Shown here one piece after another: positions 1 to 5,849 of a stretch of 5,907 nt of DNA (position 1 is the stretch's first letter; each line of letters opens with the position of its first letter). Location of the stretch: contig JAEUMC010000929.1 of assembly GCA_016793415.1 (NCBI GenBank), positions 1 to 5,907 of the forward strand. The letters run 5' to 3'. A program made the position numbers and the translations under genes. This DNA comes from Devosia sp. Its GTDB lineage: Bacteria > Pseudomonadota > Alphaproteobacteria > Rhizobiales > Devosiaceae. The notes under the pieces were generated by a model. It worked only from the letters and a program-made list of their open reading frames with translations. It was not told the DNA's origin and searched no databases.

Positions 1-31
1 CGCGCTCGCCGCGACCGGCAACAAGCGCTGA
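1..31 (+). CDS. C-terminal end of an upstream gene (partial, unidentified)
   Basis: A frame open from the window edge ends in TGA at 29-31 and reads ALAATGNKR. It lies on the same strand as hyuA, 66 bases upstream of it, so it is probably the last part of a gene in the same transcription direction. Nine residues are too few to name a family. HyuA/HyuB pairs are often preceded by peptide-type ABC transporter genes, whose ATPases carry an 'ALLAAT'-like stretch near the C-terminus. That resemblance is only suggestive, and the frame itself could be chance. Confidence 0.35.
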   Translation, partial: ALAATGNKR

Positions 32-46
32 GTTCGCGCCACCCCC

Positions 47-66
47 AGCATATGGCGCCATCGGCT
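47..66. promoter_or_regulatory. Interrupted palindrome upstream of hyuA
   Basis: The arms AGC-AT-ATGGC and GCCAT-CG-GCT face each other about a centre between 56 and 57. Eight of ten positions pair, including a perfect 10-bp core ATGGCGCCAT at 52-61. It sits 32-51 bases before the hyuA start in the only non-coding space on that side, which suits an operator for a dimeric regulator or a hairpin in the leader. Short GC-rich palindromes also arise by chance, so this is a candidate only. I see no convincing -35/-10 pair beside it. Confidence 0.25.
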
Positions 67-97
67 CGCGGCCGCGGCGCGCAAACGAGAGACTGAG

Positions 98-2167
98 ATG
101 TCCGACAAGATTACCCGTGTGGCCACCGATGTCGGCGGCACGTTCACCGACCTGGTGTATTTCGAAACCGATATCCGCACCGGCGCGCAGAGCGTCCGGA
201 CCGACAAGTCCGACACCACGCCGCCCGACTTCGAGAAGGGCGTGCTCGACGTGCTGCAGAAGGGGGGCGTCGAACTCGACAGCCTCGATTTCCTCGCCCA
301 TGGCACCACCGTGGTGATCAACTCGCTGACCGAGCGCAAGGGCGCCAAGGTCGGCCTGATCACCACCAGGGGGTTCCGCGACGTGCTGGAGATCGGCCGC
401 GGCAACCGTCCGGACTTCTTCAACCTCAAGTACAAGAAGCCCGAGCCGTTCGTGGCGCGGTACCTGCGCCGCGAGCTCGCCGGCCGCATCGATTTCCACG
501 GCAAGGAGCAGGTGCCGCTCGAGCTGGGCGACCTCGCCGGCATTGTCGCGGACTTCAAGGCCGATGGCGTCAGCGCTGTCGCCATCTGCTTCATCCACGC
601 CTATGCCAATCCGGCGCATGAAGAGGCGGCGCTGGCCGAGCTGCGCCGGCTGTGGCCGGACGTGGTCGCCGTCGCCTCGCACCAGATCACCCGCGAGTGG
701 CGCGAGTATGAGCGCACCTCGACCACCATCCTCTCGGCCTATGTGCAGCCGGCGGCGCAGCGCTATCTCGAACGGCTGGAAACCGGCCTCCGCGACCAGG
801 GCTATGCCGGCGGGCTCTACGTCATGCAGTCCAACTGCGGCGTCGACGCGGTAGAGTCGATCAAGCAGACGCCGATCACCATGGTCGAGTCCGGCCCGGC
901 CTCGGGCTTCTGGGGCGCGGCCGAGCTCGGCCGGATCATCGGCGAGCCGGACGTGCTGGCGCTCGATATCGGCGGCACCACTGCCAAGTGTTCGCTGATC
1001 AAGGGCGGCCACGTCACCATCAAGACCGATTACTGGATCGAACGCGACCGCAAGTCCGCCGGCTATCCGATCATGGTGCCGGTGGTCGACCTGGTCGAGA
1101 TCGGCAATGGCGGCGGCTCGATCGCCTGGGTCGACGAGTTCGACAAGCTCCATGTCGGGCCGCGTTCGGCCGGCGCGGTGCCCGGGCCGGCCGCCTATGG
1201 CCGTGGCGGCACGAATGCCACCACCACCGACGCCAACCTGGCGCTAGGCCGCATCAACAAGGATTATTTCGTCGGTGGCCATGTCACGGCCGACATGGAG
1301 GCGCTGAACGGCGCGCTGGCCGAACTCGGCGGCAAGCTGAAGATGAGCAATATCGAGGTGGCGCGCGGCATCGTCCGCATCGCCAACTCCAACATGGTCA
1401 ATGCGCTCAAGCTGGTCTCAGTGAATCGAGGCTACGACCCGCGGGATTTCACCATGGTGGTGTTCGGCGGCGGCGGCCCGATGCATGGCGCCGAGCTCGG
1501 GAAGGAGTTGGGCGTCAAGAAGGTCGTGGTGCCGCGCGGCGCCTCGGTATTCTCCGCCTGGGGCATGCTGATGAGCGACCTGAGGCGGGATTACTTCGTC
1601 ACCCAGCTGATGGATGCCGACGATCACCAGACCCTGTCGCGGCTGCTCGGCACGACACGCGAGCGCGCCATCGCCGATTTCGTGCGTGGCAACGTGCCGG
1701 CCGACAAGGTCAGCATTACCGGCTTTGTCCGCGTGCGCTACCAGAACCAGGAGTTCGCCGTCGAAGTGCCGCTGCCGGCGGGCGAGCCGAGCCCGGCCTC
1801 GATGGCCGAGCTGATCGCCAATTTCCACGATGCCTATGAGCGCGAGTACACCTATCGGCTCGATGCCGGCGTCGAGATCATCGGGCTGCATCTGGTTGCG
1901 GCTTCTGAGGTCGGCAAGCTCGAAATCACCAAACTCCAGCGCACCGGCGCCAGCCTGGAGCAGGCGATCAAGGGCCGGCGCGAGGTCGACTATGCGACCG
2001 ACGGCATCCACGAGGCCACCATCTATGACGGCACCAGGCTCGAGCCCGGCATGAGCTTTGCCGGTCCGGCGGTGATCGAGGACCCGGGCACCACCGTGGT
2101 GATCCAGCCGGGCAACCGCGTCAGCGTCGACGACTACGGCAACATCCACATCGCGATCCAGGGCTGA
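98..2167 (+). CDS. hyuA: HyuA-type hydantoinase / 5-oxoprolinase subunit A
   Basis: This is the ATP-binding subunit of a two-subunit, cytoplasmic, ATP-dependent amidohydrolase of the N-methylhydantoinase/5-oxoprolinase family. The family phosphorylates a cyclic amide carbonyl and hydrolyses the ring with subunit B. At 689 residues it has the usual length. The N-terminal Hydant_A_N domain carries the phosphate-binding motif DVGGTFTD (residues 11-18) and AHGTTVVINSL (67-77). The central Hydantoinase_A domain carries the second ASKHA-fold motif DIGGTT (290-295), GNGGGSIA (336-343), GRGGTNATTTDAN (368-380) and FGGGGPMHG (456-464). The C-terminal part has the typical GPAVIEDPGTTVV and a VDDYGNI ending. 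No signal peptide or membrane segment is seen. ATG 98 is chosen because the DVGGTFTD motif follows at the usual distance and GAGAG (87-91) is a modest ribosome binding site. hyuB follows after five bases, so the two are cotranscribed. The substrate (hydantoin, oxoproline, lactam or other) cannot be read from sequence. Confidence 0.93.
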   Translation: MSDKITRVATDVGGTFTDLVYFETDIRTGAQSVRTDKSDTTPPDFEKGVLDVLQKGGVELDSLDFLAHGTTVVINSLTERKGAKVGLITTRGFRDVLEIGRGNRPDFFNLKYKKPEPFVARYLRRELAGRIDFHGKEQVPLELGDLAGIVADFKADGVSAVAICFIHAYANPAHEEAALAELRRLWPDVVAVASHQITREWREYERTSTTILSAYVQPAAQRYLERLETGLRDQGYAGGLYVMQSNCGVDAVESIKQTPITMVESGPASGFWGAAELGRIIGEPDVLALDIGGTTAKCSLIKGGHVTIKTDYWIERDRKSAGYPIMVPVVDLVEIGNGGGSIAWVDEFDKLHVGPRSAGAVPGPAAYGRGGTNATTTDANLALGRINKDYFVGGHVTADMEALNGALAELGGKLKMSNIEVARGIVRIANSNMVNALKLVSVNRGYDPRDFTMVVFGGGGPMHGAELGKELGVKKVVVPRGASVFSAWGMLMSDLRRDYFVTQLMDADDHQTLSRLLGTTRERAIADFVRGNVPADKVSITGFVRVRYQNQEFAVEVPLPAGEPSPASMAELIANFHDAYEREYTYRLDAGVEIIGLHLVAASEVGKLEITKLQRTGASLEQAIKGRREVDYATDGIHEATIYDGTRLEPGMSFAGPAVIEDPGTTVVIQPGNRVSVDDYGNIHIAIQG

Positions 2168-2172
2168 GCGAC

Positions 2173-3837
2173 ATGAGCAAGCACGACCCCGTCACCTTCG
2201 ACATCATTCAGAACGCCCTCGAAGCGATCGCCGACGAAATGTTCGTGGCGCAGCGCAAGGCCTCGATGTCGGCCATCATCTACGAAGTGCTCGACCTGTC
2301 GTCGTCGATCCTCGACCCGGTCGGCGATATCGCCGCGGCCGGCGCCGGCATTCCGGCCTTCATCGGGGTGCTCGACAAGGCGGTCAAGGGCATCCTGAAG
2401 AAGTTCCCGCTCGAGAGCGTCCGGCCGGGCGATCTTTATGCCTCCAACGACCCGTATTATGGCGGCGTGACCCACCTCAACGACATGGTGCTGGCGTCTC
2501 CGGTGTTTTCAGGCGACCGCATCGTCGCCTGGGTCGCCAACATCGCGCACTGGAACGACGTGGGCGGCAACGTCCCCGGCTCGATGTCGGCCGATGCCAC
2601 CGAGATCTTCCAGGAAGGGGTGCGTATCCCGGCGGTCAAGCTGTTCGACCAGGGCGTCGCCAATCAGGCGGTGTTCGACATCCTTTACGTCAACACCCGG
2701 CTGCCGGATTTCCTCAAGGGCGACCTGTGGGCCGGCATTGCGGGGCTCCGCATCGGTGAGCGCCGCGTCCAGGAGCTGCTCGCCAAATACGGCGCCGACA
2801 CCTATCTCGCCGCCGTCGCCGACTATATGGACCTGGGCGAGCGTCGGGCGCTGGCGGCGCTCAAGCAGATGCCCGCCGGCACCTACGACTATTCCGAAAC
2901 CCAGGACGACGGCGCGGTGCACAATATCCGCCTCGTCATCACGCCGGAAAAGTTCACCGTCGACCTGCGGGGTAATCCCAGGCAGTCGGGCTCAAAGAAC
3001 TCGTCGCGCGAGGGCTCCGAGATCGCCCTGCAACTGGCCTTCAAGGATTTCACCGATCCGGACGGGCCCGGCAATGGCGGGTGCTTCCGCCCGCTCGAGG
3101 TGATCACCGAGCCGGGCACCATCTTCCACGTCGTCGAGCCGGGGGCGCTGGGCTACTACTCGGAGGTCGAGATCCGGCTGTTCGACATGACGCTGCGGGC
3201 GCTGGCCCACCATTTCGGCGGCATCGTGCCGGCCGGCAATTTCGCCTCGATCTGCGGCACGGTGATGGGTGGCAAGCACCCTGATACCGGCCGCCACTAC
3301 ACCATCGTCGAGCCGCAGGTCGGCGGCTGGGGAGGCTGGGAGGGCAGCGACGGCAACTCGGGCCAGTTCTCGGGCTTTCACGGCGAGACCTTCAACTGCC
3401 CGGCCGAGATCGCCGAGGCCCGCTACGGCATGTTCGTCGATCAGGTGGCGCTCAATGCCGAGCCGGGTGGCGAAGGCCAGTGGCGCGGCGGCAAGGGTAT
3501 CGAGGTGCACTATCGGGTACGCGGCGACAACAACTTCCTGTCGCTTGGCTACACCCGCTCGACCATGCCGCCCTGGGGCGTCGGCGGCGGCCTCGATGGT
3601 TCGCTCAACTATGTCGAACTGCGCCGCACCGACGGACGCAACGAGCGCTACTCGTTCGCCACCAATGTGGTGGTCAATACCAATGACGTGATCCGCATCG
3701 TCACGGCCAATGGCGGCGGTTATGGCCACCCCAGGGATCGCAGCAGCGACGCCATCGCCCGCGACATCCGCGACGGTTACCTGACCCGCGAACGGGCGCT
3801 TGAGATCTATGGCACGGAGGGCAAGCTCGGGGGCTGA
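2173..3837 (+). CDS. hyuB: HyuB-type hydantoinase / 5-oxoprolinase subunit B
   Basis: This is the partner subunit of the hydantoinase/5-oxoprolinase enzyme (Hydantoinase_B family, 554 residues, normal length), acting with HyuA in the cytoplasm. Recognisable family blocks, in order, are NDPYYGGVTHLND (92-104), AHWNDVGG (125-132), ATEIFQEGVRIP (142-153) and GERRVQELLAKYG. These are followed by EPQVGGWGGWEGSDGNSG (380-397), NCPAE (408-412) and the C-terminal GGGYGHP (514-520) with a DIRDGYLTRERALEIYG tail. The second histidine of the common 'AHHADIGG' form is Trp127 here; I believe other members share this, and it may mark a substrate subgroup. The start lies five bases after the hyuA stop, and AGGG at 2160-2163 inside hyuA can serve as ribosome binding site. 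At 554 residues it is much shorter than the large acetone carboxylase subunit. No small third subunit follows, which favours an amidohydrolase over a carboxylase. Confidence 0.93.
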   Translation: MSKHDPVTFDIIQNALEAIADEMFVAQRKASMSAIIYEVLDLSSSILDPVGDIAAAGAGIPAFIGVLDKAVKGILKKFPLESVRPGDLYASNDPYYGGVTHLNDMVLASPVFSGDRIVAWVANIAHWNDVGGNVPGSMSADATEIFQEGVRIPAVKLFDQGVANQAVFDILYVNTRLPDFLKGDLWAGIAGLRIGERRVQELLAKYGADTYLAAVADYMDLGERRALAALKQMPAGTYDYSETQDDGAVHNIRLVITPEKFTVDLRGNPRQSGSKNSSREGSEIALQLAFKDFTDPDGPGNGGCFRPLEVITEPGTIFHVVEPGALGYYSEVEIRLFDMTLRALAHHFGGIVPAGNFASICGTVMGGKHPDTGRHYTIVEPQVGGWGGWEGSDGNSGQFSGFHGETFNCPAEIAEARYGMFVDQVALNAEPGGEGQWRGGKGIEVHYRVRGDNNFLSLGYTRSTMPPWGVGGGLDGSLNYVELRRTDGRNERYSFATNVVVNTNDVIRIVTANGGGYGHPRDRSSDAIARDIRDGYLTRERALEIYGTEGKLGG

Positions 3838-3865
3838 GCAAGCGTAGCGTTGGGGCCGCGGCCGG
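3838..3865. terminator. Short convergent spacer with a GC palindrome
   Basis: Only 28 bases separate the hyuB stop from the stop of the converging TfoX-N gene. They contain a perfect 10-bp palindrome GGCCGCGGCC at 3854-3863. As a hairpin it would have almost no loop, and no T-run follows on either strand, so it is not a classical Rho-independent terminator. Its position between two convergent stops is the only argument for a bidirectional termination role. Confidence 0.2.
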
Positions 3866-4210
3866 TTATTTCGGCGGCATCGCGGCCACCCAGCGCTCAG
3901 CGGTTTCTACCCAGTCGCGCAGGTCGTCGTCTTCCTCGATGGCTTCAGCTTCCACCCAGATGAAGCCGCGCATGGCCTTGTCGCCATGGATCATCTGGGT
4001 GGCGCCCGGGCGGGCGAGGGCAGCCTCGTTGTTGTCCTTGCCGACGCTCAGCAGGATGCGACCATCCTTCTTGCAGCCGACCAGGATGTGGCCGTTGAGG
4101 AGGAACGTGAGCCCGCCGAACATGGTCTTCTCGGTGATGCGCGGGTCGCCGTCGAGAATGTCGCGGATGCGCTCGGCGAGGTGCGTCATGGTGCTGGAGG
4201 CGGCTTTCAT
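3866..4210 (-). CDS. TfoX/Sxy N-terminal domain protein (distal copy)
   Basis: A 114-residue single-domain protein of the TfoX_N family. Family hallmarks are MFGG (30-33), LNG (38-40), AALARPGATQM (63-73) and M-x-GFI (80-84). It has the size of the stand-alone TfoX_N proteins common in proteobacteria, lacks the C-terminal TfoX domain of the competence regulator Sxy, and has no known enzymatic motif. It is predicted cytoplasmic, and the segment around residues 87-100 is strongly acidic. The ATG at 4210-4208 overlaps the stop of the preceding TfoX-N gene as ATGA, so translation is probably coupled; no separate ribosome binding site is visible. A later ATG at residue 8 (4189) is possible, because the first seven residues are not part of the domain. 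It is colinear with its neighbour and about 40% identical. Its role is unknown, and a competence role should not be assumed. Confidence 0.88.
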   Translation of the reverse strand: MKAASSTMTHLAERIRDILDGDPRITEKTMFGGLTFLLNGHILVGCKKDGRILLSVGKDNNEAALARPGATQMIHGDKAMRGFIWVEAEAIEEDDDLRDWVETAERWVAAMPPK

Positions 4211-4536
4211 TTCGGGGGCAGGGTCTCCGCGTAGGTGAGCGCGTAGGCGATCCAGCTGTGGAGCGCCGCCTCATCGGCGGTGCCGCTGGCGTCCACGGCG
4301 ATGAAGCCGGTCATCGGGCGTGGGCCCATATGCATCTGATAGGCGCCGGGCCTCGCGAGCGCCGCCGCCTGCCGTTCGGGGTCGATGCGGACCAGCAACT
4401 CGCCCTTGGCGGTGGTGCCGATCGCCATGTTGCCGTTGAGCATGAAGCCGATGCCGCCGAACATCTTCTTTTCCACGAGGCCGGTCGGCAGCAATGGGCG
4501 AAGGCGAGCGCCCATGGCGTCGGATGCACTACTCAT
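4207..4536 (-). CDS. TfoX/Sxy N-terminal domain protein (proximal copy)
   Basis: A 109-residue TfoX_N single-domain protein, predicted cytoplasmic, with MFGG (25-28), LNG (33-35), AALARPGAYQM (58-68) and M-x-GFI (75-79). It ends in PPK like its downstream paralogue. The same frame stays open far upstream, antisense to other genes, but the domain begins just after ATG 4536. That start overlaps the stop of the GFA gene by one base (TGATG) and has a GGAG ribosome binding site eight bases upstream, so it is preferred. It is the middle gene of a three-gene minus-strand operon and overlaps the next gene by four bases. Its function is not established. Conservation of the MFGG and ARPGA blocks says only that the fold is intact. 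Confidence 0.88.
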   Translation of the reverse strand: MSSASDAMGARLRPLLPTGLVEKKMFGGIGFMLNGNMAIGTTAKGELLVRIDPERQAAALARPGAYQMHMGPRPMTGFIAVDASGTADEAALHSWIAYALTYAETLPPK

Positions 4537-4979
4537 CAGATGGACTCCGGATTGCGATAGGTGTCGTGCTGCGGGATGGCCTCGGGCAGGGCGTCCCAAG
4601 CGTGATGGCTGCGGGCGAAAATCAGTTGGTTGGGTGCGAACCAGTCGGCGTCGGGGCCGAACAGGCCGACCGGCAGCATCAGCAGTTCTGGCGCACGGCT
4701 CGACTGGGCGTAGAGCGGCGTGCCGCAGGTCGGGCAGAACCAGCGCGTGAGCGTGGCCCCGGAATGGGCGGGTCGAGCGAAGCTGGCCGTGGGGCCGGTA
4801 ACGAGGACGTCGGCCGGTCGCGCCAGCGCGACCGTCGAGTGGCCGGTGCCGGTGGCGCGCTGGCAATCCTCGCACGAGCACATGAACATTGAGCGGATCC
4901 GGCCTTTCACCGACAGCGCCACGGCGCCGCAGGCGCATCGGGTGCTGAGTTCGATTTCGGGTTTTCCATTGGCGGTCAT
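4536..4979 (-). CDS. GFA-family (glutathione-dependent formaldehyde-activating enzyme-like) zinc protein
   Basis: A GFA/CENP-V fold protein of 147 residues, probably binding two zinc ions. The characteristic seven cysteines are all present: CAC at residues 15-17, CSCEDC at 34-39 and FCPTCG at 81-86 (numbered from ATG 4979). The C-terminal part (WFAPNQLIFAR, AWDALPEAIPQHDTY) is typical for the family. The founding member was reported to speed the condensation of formaldehyde with glutathione, but most members are uncharacterised and this one need not do so. The residue often histidine in the middle cluster (CHCxxC) is serine here. An in-frame GTG at 4994 would add five residues (MSAWR). Neither start has a clear ribosome binding site, and ATG is taken by default. 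It is the first gene of the operon with the two TfoX-N genes and shares one base with the next. Confidence 0.88.
   Translation of the reverse strand: MTANGKPEIELSTRCACGAVALSVKGRIRSMFMCSCEDCQRATGTGHSTVALARPADVLVTGPTASFARPAHSGATLTRWFCPTCGTPLYAQSSRAPELLMLPVGLFGPDADWFAPNQLIFARSHHAWDALPEAIPQHDTYRNPESI
4545..4548 (-). promoter_or_regulatory. Ribosome binding site for proximal TfoX-N gene
   Basis: The minus strand reads GGAG here, inside the end of the GFA gene and eight bases before ATG 4536. It decides the start of the proximal TfoX-N protein in a frame that remains open far upstream. Confidence 0.6.
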
Positions 4980-5017
4980 ACGCCATGCTGACACCGAGGG
5001 TTTGCCATCCGCAAGTC

Positions 5018-5044
5018 GCCTGCTTGATCGCCGACCAAGCTGGC
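5018..5044. promoter_or_regulatory. 27-bp interrupted palindrome in divergent spacer (operator candidate)
   Basis: Centred on C5031, eleven of thirteen positions pair: GCC-T-GCTTG-A-TCG on the left faces CGA-C-CAAGC-T-GGC on the right. The inner 19 bp (5022-5040) miss only one pair. It lies in the 79-base spacer between the start of the minus-strand GFA/TfoX operon and the plus-strand GNAT gene, where a dimeric repressor could control both. The left arm contains CTTGAT (5023-5028), resembling the alphaproteobacterial -35 CTTGAC, and TTTAGA (5045-5050) could be a weak -10 for the GNAT gene. The fit is imperfect, so the promoter call is weak. No regulator gene is next to it in this window. Confidence 0.45.
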
Positions 5045-5058
5045 TTTAGACGAACGCC

Positions 5059-5628
5059 ATGGTTTACGCGCCCCACTATCCAATCGAAACCGAGCGATTG
5101 CGGCTGCGCCCGTTCACCCGTGGCGACGTCGACGCGGTGTTTGCCTACCGCCAGCGCGAGGATGTGGCGCAGTACCTGTTCGATGGGCCGATGAGCCACG
5201 AGAGCGTCACCGAAGTGGTGCAGATGCGTGTCGGGCAGTACGAGCTGGGGGTGGAAGGCGACAAGGTGTTCCTCGCTGCCGAACTGAAGGAGCCGCAGCG
5301 CGTCATCGGCGAAGTGTCGCTGATTCTCAGGGACGGGCCGGCTCGCCAAGCCGAGATCGGCTACATCTTCCATCCCGAGTTCCACGGGCGGGGCTATGCC
5401 ACCGAGGCGGCTCGCATGCTGCTCGAGATGGGTTTCGAGGGCGCCGGCATGCATCGGATCTACGCGCGCTGCGACGCGCGCAATGCCGGTTCGTGGAAAG
5501 TAATGGAGCGACTGGGTATGCGGCGAGAAGCACATTTCCGCGAGCATGCTCTGTTCAAGGGAGCCTGGGACGAGGAGTTCGTCTACGCCATGCTGGAAGG
5601 CGAGTGGCGGGACGGCGCCGCGCGCTAG
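5059..5628 (+). CDS. GNAT acetyltransferase, RimJ/RimL type
   Basis: A 189-residue GNAT-fold N-acetyltransferase using acetyl-CoA (Acetyltransf_3 type, related to ribosomal-protein acetylases RimJ/RimL). Seen in the sequence are the entry motif PIETERLRLRPF (8-19), a central strand with EIGYIF, and the acetyl-CoA pyrophosphate-binding loop HGRGYA (109-114), leading into helix TEAARMLLEMGFE. A late NAGSWKVMERLGM block (142-154) is of the family's 'N-x-x-S-x-x-x-x-E-x-L-G' type. The substrate may be a protein N-terminus, antibiotic or small amine and cannot be told. ATG 5059 is the only reasonable start because an in-frame TAG lies at 5047-5049. There is no clear Shine-Dalgarno sequence in front, so a very short or leaderless mRNA is possible. 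It is divergent from the GFA operon. A related gene begins 221 bases downstream. Confidence 0.9.
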   Translation: MVYAPHYPIETERLRLRPFTRGDVDAVFAYRQREDVAQYLFDGPMSHESVTEVVQMRVGQYELGVEGDKVFLAAELKEPQRVIGEVSLILRDGPARQAEIGYIFHPEFHGRGYATEAARMLLEMGFEGAGMHRIYARCDARNAGSWKVMERLGMRREAHFREHALFKGAWDEEFVYAMLEGEWRDGAAR

Positions 5629-5680
5629 AGCGTCATCCGAACGGAAGGCGCCAAGTCACGGTCGTGCCCACCCACCGGCT

Positions 5681-5710
5681 GTCATCCCTGCGAAAGCAGG
5701 CACACCTGGA
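5681..5710. repeat. REP-like extragenic palindrome
   Basis: GTCATCCCTGCGAAAGCAGG resembles the widespread proteobacterial extragenic element of the form GTCATCCCCGCGAAAGCGGGGA. The core at 5687-5700 is a perfect stem CCTGC/GCAGG closed by a GAAA (GNRA-type) loop. Relative to the common form the stem carries a paired C-to-T and G-to-A change that keeps base pairing. There is no T-run, so an intrinsic terminator is unlikely. It sits between two GNAT genes and is the only copy I see in the window. Confidence 0.5.
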
Positions 5711-5737
5711 AGCGCGCTAAGTACCGTCCAGACCTTG

Positions 5738-5829
5738 GCTATTCCGCCTGAGCGAGCGGATTTAGCAAGATATTTCAACGACTAAGGCGGAACCGCCATC
5801 AACCCGTCGCGTTGCTGGACTAAGCAGCA
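5738..5829 (+). promoter_or_regulatory. Structured stretch with alternative hairpins before second GNAT gene
   Basis: Four inverted repeats occur in about 90 bases. The first is GCTA-T-TCCGC (5738-5747) with GCGGA-TT-TAGC (5756-5766). The second is TTCCGCCT (5742-5749) with AGGCGGAA (5785-5792). The third is GGCGG (5786-5790) with CCGCC (5793-5797), a tight two-base loop. The fourth is TGCTG (5813-5817) with CAGCA (5825-5829). The first and second compete for TCCGC, and the second and third compete for GGCGG, so alternative folds are possible in the leader of the gene starting at 5850. No T-run follows any stem and I recognise no riboswitch class. The stretch could equally be leftover repeat sequence. 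Confidence 0.25.
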
Positions 5830-5837
5830 CCATGAGG

Positions 5838-5842
5838 GGAGG
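5838..5842 (+). promoter_or_regulatory. Strong ribosome binding site of second GNAT gene
   Basis: GGAGG lies seven bases before ATG 5850, the best Shine-Dalgarno match in the window. In-frame ATGs at 5832 and 5856 also exist. The first would overlap this site and lacks one of its own. The second could use GGAG at 5846-5849. Confidence 0.65.
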
Positions 5843-5849
5843 AGCGGAG

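Noticed and set aside
988..1839. 283-codon open frame on the plus strand inside hyuA
   Set aside because: It is an out-of-frame shadow of hyuA with very Arg/Ala/Gly-rich, low-complexity translation typical of GC-rich DNA, and hyuA itself shows all its family motifs.
1418..2149. 243-codon open frame antisense to hyuA
   Set aside because: Antisense shadow. Its translation is full of Asp-His-Val-type composition, has no recognisable domain, and the sense strand is clearly coding.
2992..3729. 245-codon open frame antisense to hyuB
   Set aside because: Same kind of antisense shadow; no motif, and the sense strand is an intact HyuB.
98..3837. Acetone/acetophenone carboxylase instead of hydantoinase/oxoprolinase
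   Set aside because: Subunit B is far shorter than the large acetone carboxylase subunit, and no small third subunit follows; the next gene is convergent and unrelated. A carboxylase with extra subunits upstream of the window is not fully excluded.
3854..3863. GGCCGCGGCC as an intrinsic terminator
   Set aside because: It is a direct palindrome with no room for a loop and no T-run on either strand; kept only as a low-confidence spacer note.
3866..4536. Competence (Sxy/TfoX) regulatory locus
   Set aside because: Both proteins have only the N-terminal domain, and no DNA-uptake genes are near. Stand-alone TfoX_N proteins are widespread without a competence link.
4207..5547. 446-codon minus-strand frame reading through to the proximal TfoX-N gene
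   Set aside because: Only the last 109 codons are the TfoX-N protein. The upstream part is out of frame with the GFA gene and antisense to the GNAT gene, while a good start with GGAG exists at 4536.
5629..5849. tRNA, small RNA gene, insertion sequence or CRISPR in the 221-base gap
   Set aside because: No cloverleaf with a T-loop consensus, no repeated spacer-repeat units, no transposase fragment and no target-site duplication were found; only short inverted repeats are visible.
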